DNA from: Opitutaceae bacterium
GTDB lineage: Bacteria > Verrucomicrobiota > Verrucomicrobiia > Opitutales > Opitutaceae
Assembly: GCA_025355125.1 (NCBI GenBank)
Contig: JANXLP010000399.1
Coordinates: 1-32,592, forward strand
Length of the DNA stretch: 32,592 bases
Direction: 5' to 3'
Part shown: positions 16,409 through 23,274 of the stretch, one piece after another
Layout of the letters: every line of letters begins with the position of its first letter
Position numbering within the stretch: position 1 is the first letter of the stretch
Notes under the pieces: generated by a model
Database searches by the model: none
What the model was told of the DNA's origin: nothing
What the model saw: the letters and a program-made list of their open reading frames with translations, nothing else
Program-made: the position numbers and the translations under genes

Positions 16409-16437
16409 AAAAAAGGGCGGGTCGAGGAGACCCGCCC
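16409..16437 (-). terminator. Intrinsic terminator of TonB-dependent receptor 1
   Basis: GGGCGGGTC (16415-16423) pairs perfectly with GACCCGCCC (16429-16437) around a 5-base loop. On the minus strand six T residues follow (16414-16409). It lies about 50 bases past the receptor stop. The stem is the same as in the 15083 repeat, so this looks like a repeat copy acting as a terminator. Confidence 0.8.
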
Positions 16438-16461
16438 AAGGACGGACGTGGGCGCGGGAGA

Positions 16462-16488
16462 GGGCGGGTCGGAGACCGCGCCCTACTT
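16462..16488 (-). repeat. Stop-adjacent palindrome after receptor 1
   Basis: On the minus strand the element begins AAGTAGGGCGCGGTC immediately after the TGA of the receptor and closes with GACCCGCCC. The stem is GGGCG + GGTC against GACC + CGCCC with one bulged C. It lies about 25 bases from the terminator copy, making a tandem pair. Confidence 0.55.
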
Positions 16489-19400
16489 TCAGAGCTCGAC
16501 GTTGAACGTGAGCTGGAAGAGCCGGGGATCGATGATGCGGAAGGCCCAGGGCGTGCCATCGGTGCGCACGGCGACGGCTTGAAGGTGGCCGTTTTCAAAG
16601 ACGTTTTGCACGTTGAGCTGCACGGAGGAGCGGATGCGGCCTTTGTTCATTTTGAAGGCGTAGGAGACAAAGGCGTTGGCGGTGAACACGGGATCATCGT
16701 AGTAGAGGGCCGAGGGGGCGATCTTGCGGACGAGGTAAGCGTTGCTCGCGAGGTCGAACTCGGGCGTGGCGTATTTGGTGCCGATGGCGGCGCGGGAGGC
16801 CCAACTGCCGCCGCCGCCGATGCGGAGGTTTTTCAGGATGCGGTTATCCCCGGCGATGCCGGCGAGGTTGTAACTGGTGGTCGCGGCGAAGGAATAACGG
16901 CGCGTCTGGGGGCGGGGCTTGCCGGCGTTTTGGATGAGCGGATTGTAAACGTTGAGCACTTCGGCGGCGTAGCGGTTGGCGCGGGTGAGCGAGGTGCCGC
17001 CGGTGTTGGTGTTCCAGTAGGATTCGGTGACGCCGGTGGCGGTGTTGGTGTAGGCGGCTTTTTCGAGGATGGGCTGGCGCGTGGTGATGTAGCGGGTGAG
17101 GGACTCGGCGATGTTGGAGTCGATCGTCTCTTTCTGCGCGCCCGTGACCTTGATGTTCCAGTAGCGCGTGCGGAAGTTGAGCTCGGCCTCGTAGCCGCGC
17201 GAGGTGACGTCGTTGGTGGCGGTGCGGCTGGAGCCGGGGGGCGTGACGAGGATCTGGCGCGCCTCAGCCTTGGTGAAGCCCATGAGGCCGTAGACGTGAT
17301 CGGTCACGCGCTGGCGGGTGTCGCCATCGCTGGAGCCGATCAGGCCTTTCGCTGCGAGATAGCCGGCATCGCCGGTGCCGTTGAAGTTGGGACCCTGCGG
17401 GGTGGTCGTGCCGGTGGGCGTGTTGGAGTCGCCGTAAATGCGGTAGAAATACCAGTCGAAGAGATCGAGTTCGTTGGGGCTGTTGGACCCGAAGGCGTTG
17501 TCCACGTCGAGCTGGCCGGTGTCGAAATCGAAGGGCAGCGCGCGGGAGGATACGCGACCGGTGGCGCCGTTGCGGGCGTTGGTGGTGGTGCCTTCGTATT
17601 TGTTCAGGGAGATCCAGAGGCGCTCGTCCAACATGGAGATGCGGACGCCGTAGTCTTTGCTGTCGCCGCGGGGATTATCGAGGAGCGTGCCGTAGGTGTC
17701 CACGGCCTGGCTGGCGGGATCGAGGCTGTCGGACTGGTTGTAGGTGAAATGCAGCCAACGGAGGGGTTTGACGACGATGCCGGCGGTGCGGGTGATGCCG
17801 CGGTTGTCGGTGGCGCCGGTGCGGTAGTTGACGGGGTTGTAGGTGTCCTGGAAATCGAACATCGCCTGAGTGGGCTCCAGATAGGAGGCCGTGCCGATGT
17901 TGTAGCGGTATTGCGGATAGAGCGTGGTGGAGTCGTAGGGCTTGTTGCCGGCGAAGCGCACCTTGTCCTGGCGGTAGCCGATGGTGGGGATGATGCGGCC
18001 GTCGAGGAAGAAGCCCTGCCAGATGCCGCCTTGGGTGCGGTTCTCAGTTTTCAAGGAGCCTTGAGCAGAGAAGAGGACTTCGGCGAGGCGGGTATTCTGC
18101 TGGGTGCGCCACTGCGGAGTATCGAAGGCGACGGCGCCGTTGCCGCCGAACTCGGTGGACCAATAAGTATAGGGCACGTTGGCATCGGTCGGCGGACGCG
18201 TGGTGGGGGAATCCACGTTGTAGCCTTTGCCGTCGCCGAGATAGTAATTGGTGTTGAACGAATCGGAGTTGCCGGTGCCGCGGATGAGCGTGGAGGTGTC
18301 GGCGATCTGTGAGCGGTAGCGGAGGGCGTTGGGGATGTTCTTGCGCTCGCTGTATTCGGCGTAGCCGAGGAAATTCTGCTTACCGAGCCAGCGGGAGATG
18401 CCTTTGTCGCGGGAGAAATCGACCATGTAAGCGCCCTGGGCCTTGAGGGTGAGCTTCTCTTCGGGGCGGTAGTAAACTTGAGGCTGGCGGCTGCGGAGGT
18501 AGGGGCGGAGATAGCCCGGGTTCACGGTGCCGTTGGGCAGGGTGCGATTCGGGTCGATGTTGATGATGCCATCGACGCCGTCGCCGCCGTTGCCGATGAA
18601 GTTCCAGGACTTGGCCTCGATGTCTTCGCTGAGGCCGGCGAACTGGAAGGCGAGTTGCTGCTTTTCCGTATTGATGACGGATTGTTCGAGTTCGAAACGG
18701 AGGACGTTGGAGCGGCGCTCGGAATAGTTGGAAGCATTGATGTTATACTCCGTCCAATCGTAGAGGGCCTTGCCATCCGAGCCGTTCACGCCGGAGAGCT
18801 GCTCGCTGAAGACGGTGTTGACGAGGCCGAAGGGTTTGCCGGTGGCGGGATTGATGTCGGGGATGTTCACCTGCTGGCCGGGGATCTGGTATTCGACGAG
18901 GCGCTGGGTGCCGCTCTGCGCGTAGGTGTTGTTCAAGGTGGTGTTGTTGCGGCTGGTGAAAAGCCACGAAGCGCCGCCGGTGAGGAAGGCGATCTGGCCG
19001 TCGATGTAGCCGATGACGGGGCGCTGCGCGTTGGTGCCGGCGTGGAGGCCGCCAGAGAAACGGTAGAGGCTGGAGAGTTCGTTGGCGCCGCCGACAAGGT
19101 TGGCGGTGGTGAGGCCGGAGAACGTGCCGAGCGAGGCGCCGGCGGAGCTGTAAACGGTGCCGGTGGAGGCGTCGAAGGTCTGGGCGCCGTTGGCCAGCCA
19201 GGAGGTGATGCCCTGACGCGGCGTCATGGCGTTGGGCAGGGACTGGCCGTTGCGGACGGTCTCGTAGGAGAGCTTGAGCGAGGTTTTTTTGAAGGGTTGG
19301 AAGCGGGTGACGATGTTGAAGCGCTTCGATATCTGGGAGGACGGCTCGCGGATGAAGCCGACGTCGTCGTGCGAACCGAGCACGCGCACGGCGAGTTTGT

Positions 19401-20184
19401 TGCGCCAGAGCACGCGGTTGATATCGAAGGTCTCGCGCAGGCGCCCGCGGTCGTCGGTCATGAAGGTGAACTTCGTGGCGTCGCGGTTGGTGTTGGCGGC
19501 GGCGAGGCTCAGGTTGACGGTGCCCGAAGTGGAGCCGATGCCGAAGATGTTGGAATTGGCGCCGCGGCTGATTTCGACGGCGTCGATGTTGTAGGCGTCG
19601 ATGGCGGAGGCGTTGCTGACGGAGATGCCGCCGGCGGTGACATTGGCCTGACCCATGCCGCGGATGCGGTTGTTGGCCTCGGGATTGTTGGAGGCGGTGT
19701 CGATGACGCGGTTATTGTCCACGGAGAATTCCGTGTATTGGTAGAAGCCCTCGACGTTGCTCTCGGAGCGGAAGATGTCGTTGAGATCGACGGCGGCCAT
19801 GTCGTCGAGTTGCTGTTTCGTGACGACGGAAATGGGCGATGCGAGATCTTCGAGCCGGGAATTCATGCGCGTGCCGGAGAGGGAATTGGACGCGTAGTAG
19901 CCCTTGTCGTTTTCGCTTTTCACCTCGAAGGGTGTGAGGATGACGGCACCGTCTTTATTTTTGTCGGGCGGGTTGGCAGCGACCGTGGCCTCGATGGCCT
20001 TCGCATCGGCTTTGGTGAGCGGCTTGGCGGGTTTCTTGTCGGTAGACGCGTCGGGCGCGGGCGGAGTTTCCTGGATCGGCGAGGTCGGGGCTTGGGCGTG
20101 CAAGCAGGCGAGCGCGCTCGCGAGAGCGACGGGCGCAAACCAAGGCCAGCGAGGGCGGCTAAACAGGGAGGAAGGTGAGTTCAT
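16489..20184 (-). CDS. TonB-dependent receptor, large Opitutaceae type (1)
   Basis: A 1231-aa outer-membrane receptor for energised uptake of a bulky nutrient such as an oligosaccharide or chelate. The signal peptide is at 1 to about 31. A Pro/Lys/Asp-rich linker follows, then VILTPFEV (81-88), a probable TonB box. The plug begins with SGTRMNSRLEDLASPISVVTK and VTKQQLDDM (121-129). The rest is a long barrel with strands full of Tyr, Asn and Arg. It ends DGTPWAFRIID followed by LTFNVEL. The size matches SusC-like proteins, but no SusD partner is adjacent. It is a paralogue of the receptor at 23275-26973. L-rhamnose isomerase lies downstream, beyond a terminator. The leader before the ATG reads CTCCCTCCT, so there is no Shine-Dalgarno. 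The substrate cannot be told from sequence. Confidence 0.93.
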   Translation of the reverse strand: MNSPSSLFSRPRWPWFAPVALASALACLHAQAPTSPIQETPPAPDASTDKKPAKPLTKADAKAIEATVAANPPDKNKDGAVILTPFEVKSENDKGYYASNSLSGTRMNSRLEDLASPISVVTKQQLDDMAAVDLNDIFRSESNVEGFYQYTEFSVDNNRVIDTASNNPEANNRIRGMGQANVTAGGISVSNASAIDAYNIDAVEISRGANSNIFGIGSTSGTVNLSLAAANTNRDATKFTFMTDDRGRLRETFDINRVLWRNKLAVRVLGSHDDVGFIREPSSQISKRFNIVTRFQPFKKTSLKLSYETVRNGQSLPNAMTPRQGITSWLANGAQTFDASTGTVYSSAGASLGTFSGLTTANLVGGANELSSLYRFSGGLHAGTNAQRPVIGYIDGQIAFLTGGASWLFTSRNNTTLNNTYAQSGTQRLVEYQIPGQQVNIPDINPATGKPFGLVNTVFSEQLSGVNGSDGKALYDWTEYNINASNYSERRSNVLRFELEQSVINTEKQQLAFQFAGLSEDIEAKSWNFIGNGGDGVDGIINIDPNRTLPNGTVNPGYLRPYLRSRQPQVYYRPEEKLTLKAQGAYMVDFSRDKGISRWLGKQNFLGYAEYSERKNIPNALRYRSQIADTSTLIRGTGNSDSFNTNYYLGDGKGYNVDSPTTRPPTDANVPYTYWSTEFGGNGAVAFDTPQWRTQQNTRLAEVLFSAQGSLKTENRTQGGIWQGFFLDGRIIPTIGYRQDKVRFAGNKPYDSTTLYPQYRYNIGTASYLEPTQAMFDFQDTYNPVNYRTGATDNRGITRTAGIVVKPLRWLHFTYNQSDSLDPASQAVDTYGTLLDNPRGDSKDYGVRISMLDERLWISLNKYEGTTTNARNGATGRVSSRALPFDFDTGQLDVDNAFGSNSPNELDLFDWYFYRIYGDSNTPTGTTTPQGPNFNGTGDAGYLAAKGLIGSSDGDTRQRVTDHVYGLMGFTKAEARQILVTPPGSSRTATNDVTSRGYEAELNFRTRYWNIKVTGAQKETIDSNIAESLTRYITTRQPILEKAAYTNTATGVTESYWNTNTGGTSLTRANRYAAEVLNVYNPLIQNAGKPRPQTRRYSFAATTSYNLAGIAGDNRILKNLRIGGGGSWASRAAIGTKYATPEFDLASNAYLVRKIAPSALYYDDPVFTANAFVSYAFKMNKGRIRSSVQLNVQNVFENGHLQAVAVRTDGTPWAFRIIDPRLFQLTFNVEL

Positions 20185-20281
20185 AGGAGGGAGTTCGGTT
20201 GGGGTTATGGAGTTCGTGGGCTAAAGGATCTAGGCGGAAAGGCAGGCGGGAGATCGTGGAATGGGCCCGCGTGGGAGTGGG

Positions 20282-21259
20282 CTACTTCGGCGCGGACGCG
20301 GCGGGCGGGATGACGGTCGGGGTGCCGATCTCGACGTTGCCGTCGCGCACGCCGCGCTTGGTGATCGTCGCGGGCGCGTCCATGTCCTGGCCGAAAAACG
20401 GCGCGGCGGTGGCGATGAGCGTGGGGAGCGTCTGCTCTTCGGAAACACCGGACGCAGCGACGGTCATACGCGTGCGCCAGAGCAACCGGCGCTCGCCGCG
20501 GGCGAGGGCGGCGTGGTCGTAGGCGGAGGCGACGACGTAGTAAACGTCGGCCACGGCCTGATCGACGAGGAATTCGTTTTTCTCGCTGCGGAGTTTGAAC
20601 TGATGCACGGGATCCATGAACGCCATCTGCTCCGCGCCGAGGATGGGCGCGATCCCGTGCACGGCGCCGGAGGGATCGACGCGCGCGGGCGGGTTCGCGC
20701 CCGCCAGCTCCTCGGCGCGGGTGAAGACATCGACCATCTGTTTGGCAAATTTCTCGCCGCCGACGAGGGCGGCGCGGTCCACGAGATTACGCCCGACGGC
20801 GCGGCCGGAGAGCACGGCGTTTTCCCCATCGGCCTCGGTGAGCAAGTTGTGCGCGCCCCACACGAAATTGATGACGAGCGAGGGGGCGTGGGCGGGCGGC
20901 TGCGCGGGGAGGTAGCCGTTGGCGGCGAGGGCGCGGACGAGGATTTTCTCGATCTGCTCGGGAGAGAGCGCCGGCTCGCCCCCCGTGCTGTGGCCGAGAT
21001 CGTGGTGGCCGCCGGACTTGGTGATAAAATAGGCGGGCGAGGCAGGTGAGACCGCGGGAAGTTTTTTCCCGGCCGGGGTCATTTCGGTGATGACGGTAAG
21101 GTTGAGATGGGGATTTTTCTGGAGCGATTTTGGCAACAGCGAGAAGACCCAGGACGACGCGTCGGCGTCGTTGCCGGCGGGTTTGGCGGAGGTGGCCGCG
21201 ATGAGCCCGATCTCAGACCATACCGCGAAGACTACGAGGAGAAGGCGTGAGGGGTGCAT
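20282..21259 (-). CDS. Secreted protein of unknown function
   Basis: A 325-aa protein I do not recognise. The first ~22 residues form a probable signal peptide ending LIAATSA, with no lipobox cysteine, so it is probably periplasmic or secreted. Its middle has a Gly/His-rich stretch (KSGGHHDLGHSTGG), then a part beginning LSPEQIEKILVRALAANGYLPA and SLVINFVWG. That pattern, an amphipathic helix, 'L...GY' and a beta strand, loosely recalls DUF4136-like envelope proteins, but the match is weak. The C-terminal half is mixed alpha/beta, ending in a Pro/Ala-rich tail. It precedes receptor 1 by 97 bases on the same strand and may share its transcript. It is probably a real gene: the frame is complete, the composition is protein-like and the gene fits neatly between its neighbours. 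Confidence 0.75.
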   Translation of the reverse strand: MHPSRLLLVVFAVWSEIGLIAATSAKPAGNDADASSWVFSLLPKSLQKNPHLNLTVITEMTPAGKKLPAVSPASPAYFITKSGGHHDLGHSTGGEPALSPEQIEKILVRALAANGYLPAQPPAHAPSLVINFVWGAHNLLTEADGENAVLSGRAVGRNLVDRAALVGGEKFAKQMVDVFTRAEELAGANPPARVDPSGAVHGIAPILGAEQMAFMDPVHQFKLRSEKNEFLVDQAVADVYYVVASAYDHAALARGERRLLWRTRMTVAASGVSEEQTLPTLIATAAPFFGQDMDAPATITKRGVRDGNVEIGTPTVIPPAASAPK

Positions 21260-21375
21260 GCCGAGAAAAGAAAACGAGACGAATGATCATCAACGCGAAC
21301 CGACACTTTTAAACTGTCCACGGACGGTCAGAACTCAAGATTCGCCGGGCGCAGAGGAGCGCGGGCGCGGGGGCT

Positions 21376-21416
21376 ACCCACCGCTTAACAAGGCGGGTAA
21401 GAGACCGCGCCCTACT
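21376..21416 (-). repeat. Stop-overlapping palindrome after TPR gene
   Basis: On the minus strand CAAGTAGGGCGCGGTC begins inside the last codons of the TPR gene, and its TAG is the stop codon (21412-21414). The repeat stem GGCGGGT/ACC(G)CGCC lies at 21392-21411. The arm at 21392-21398 can instead pair with ACCCACC (21376-21382) around 9 bases, so two hairpins compete. Terminator function is possible. Confidence 0.5.
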
Positions 21417-23172
21417 TGGCGGCGGCCTGGCGGGCGAGGGCGAGATTTTCTAGGAGGCGGGCGTCGCCAGGGCGCAGACGCAGGGCGGCTCCGTAGGCGA
21501 CGATGGCTTCGGCGGCGCGGCCGGAGGCGAGGAGGGCGTTGCCGAGATTGGCGCGGGCGGCGAAGTGCGTCGGATCGAGGGTGACAGTGCGCGTGTAGGC
21601 GGCGGCGGCTTCGGGGAATTTACCCTCGCGGGCGAAGGCGTTGCCGAGGTCGAAATATTCGGCGGCCTCACCGGGTTCGCGGGCGGGCAGAGCGGCGAAA
21701 ATCAAGGCGGCTTCGGGCGCGCGGCCGAGGGCGAGGAGCGCGAGGGCGCGGTTGCGCTGCGCGGAGTAGTCGGTGGGGTTGAGCGTGAGGGCGCGGTCCA
21801 GCGGCGGGAGCGCCTCGGCGGGGCGGTTGGCGGCGACGAGGGCGGCGCCGAGGTGGGTAAAGCCGCGGGCGTGCGCGGGGGCGTGCACGGCATTGTCGGT
21901 CCAGAGCGCAATGGCGTCGCGGTAATCGTGATTGCGCACGGCGGCGGCGACTCCGGCGACGAGAACGAACGGCGCTAAAATCCACGAGGCGCCTTTGCCC
22001 GTCCAGCGAATGAGGACGAGGCAGGCGACCGTCACGAGCGCAGCGAGCGGAAGATACATGCGGTGCTCGGCCATCGTCTGCGTGACGAGCGGGACGATGC
22101 TGGAACTGGGCGCGAGGATGAGAAAGAACCACGCGCCGGCGAAGCCGAGAACGGGTTTGCGCACGAGGGCCCAGAAGGTGGCGGCGAGAAGTGCGAGGAC
22201 GACGAGTCCCTGCCACCAGACGGCGGCGAGGGACGTGGTGACGGCGGTGCCGTAGTCGAGCACGAGTGGATGCGGCCAGAGGGAGAGCCGAAGATAGAGG
22301 ACGAGGGCTTCGCACTGTTTCAGGAGGTAGCTCCATGAAGTGACGCCGAGGCCAAAGCCGGCGGCGGTGCCGCGAGCGCCGCCGCTTTGAGCAACGAGGA
22401 ATGCGAGGAGCAGCCAGGTCGCGGCGAGTGCGACGTAGTAGCCGCGACGGAGGCGGAGCGCAGCGGCGAACGTGCCGGCGACAAAGGTGCGGTCGTAGAG
22501 CAGGACGAGGAGCGGCGCGGTCACCATAACTTCCTTGGCTGCCATGCCGAGGAGGCAGGCGAGGACGGAGAGCACGAGCCAAGTGCGTGGGGCACTGCGC
22601 GCTTCCCTTTCAGAACGGATCGTGGCGCGGGCGAAGGCGTAGAGCGTGAGGAGGTAGAGGAGGCCGCAGAGGGATTCGGTGCGCTGGGCAATGCAGACGA
22701 CGGTCTCGGTCTGGAGCGGGTGTAAGGCCCAAAGCGACGCGGCGGCGAACGCGGCCGCGGCGCGGTTGAAGGGGTGAATTTTAAGTTGAAGGGAAGCAAA
22801 CGTGCGGCGCAGGAGACCGAGCAGGGCGAGCGCGGAGCAGGCGTGGATCGCGAGGTTCAGCGCGTGGTAGCTGCGAACGTTTTCCCCGCTGATCGCGTAG
22901 TTGAGTGCGTAGGAAAAATTCACGAGTGGCCGGCCCGTCGTGGTGCTGCCGTCGGCGGGCGGGGTGAAGATCGCGAGCGAGGCTAGACTGCGGATCGTGG
23001 GATTGGTGAGAACGGCGCCGCGATCATCGAAGAGGAAGGGCGCAGTGAGGCTGTTGGCGTAGGCGAGCACGATGGCCGCTACGAGCGCGAGTGGGGCCAG
23101 CCACTTTGAAAAATAGGCGGACTGCGGAGAGGGAGATGCACCTCGCGGGAAACTGGGGGTGACCTTGGCCAT
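21412..23172 (-). CDS. TMTC-like membrane glycosyltransferase with C-terminal TPRs
   Basis: A 586-aa protein: residues about 25-400 are polytopic membrane sequence and about 421-580 are four to five tetratricopeptide repeats (for example AEYFDLGNAFAREGKFPEAAAAY). The first external loop has FLFDDRGAV with Asp49-Asp50, then RPLVNFSYALNYAISG and YHALNLAIHA, as in the TMTC group of GT-C proteins. In animals TMTCs are protein O-mannosyltransferases; bacterial relatives are unstudied to my knowledge. The likely role is transfer of a lipid-linked sugar to exported protein or polysaccharide, with the TPRs binding the acceptor. The ATG at 23172 has no Shine-Dalgarno. The stop codon lies within a palindromic repeat. 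The GT39-like gene at 3572 is a second GT-C protein without TPRs. Confidence 0.85.
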   Translation of the reverse strand: MAKVTPSFPRGASPSPQSAYFSKWLAPLALVAAIVLAYANSLTAPFLFDDRGAVLTNPTIRSLASLAIFTPPADGSTTTGRPLVNFSYALNYAISGENVRSYHALNLAIHACSALALLGLLRRTFASLQLKIHPFNRAAAAFAAASLWALHPLQTETVVCIAQRTESLCGLLYLLTLYAFARATIRSEREARSAPRTWLVLSVLACLLGMAAKEVMVTAPLLVLLYDRTFVAGTFAAALRLRRGYYVALAATWLLLAFLVAQSGGARGTAAGFGLGVTSWSYLLKQCEALVLYLRLSLWPHPLVLDYGTAVTTSLAAVWWQGLVVLALLAATFWALVRKPVLGFAGAWFFLILAPSSSIVPLVTQTMAEHRMYLPLAALVTVACLVLIRWTGKGASWILAPFVLVAGVAAAVRNHDYRDAIALWTDNAVHAPAHARGFTHLGAALVAANRPAEALPPLDRALTLNPTDYSAQRNRALALLALGRAPEAALIFAALPAREPGEAAEYFDLGNAFAREGKFPEAAAAYTRTVTLDPTHFAARANLGNALLASGRAAEAIVAYGAALRLRPGDARLLENLALARQAAAK

Positions 23173-23218
23173 GGGGAGCGAGAACGTTGTGGCCGACTAA
23201 CGGTTGGGGCTACAGGTC

Positions 23219-23249
23219 AAAAAAAAGCTCCCTCGGTTGCGAGGGAGCT
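23219..23249 (-). terminator. Intrinsic terminator of TonB-dependent receptor 2
   Basis: AGCTCCCTCG (23226-23235) and CGAGGGAGCT (23240-23249) form a perfect 10-bp stem with a 4-base loop. On the minus strand it runs into eight T residues (23226-23219). It begins 25 bases after the receptor stop and insulates the TPR gene from the receptor transcript. It is unrelated to the GTAGGG repeats. Confidence 0.92.
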
Positions 23250-23274
23250 GAAGTTTCGGAGCGTTGAGCCCAGA

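Noticed and set aside
16314..16598. N-terminal extension of the rhamnose isomerase frame by 95 residues
   Set aside because: The translation is low-complexity Pro/Ser/Arg, overlaps the palindromes and the end of receptor 1, and the family homology starts at the ATG at 16313.
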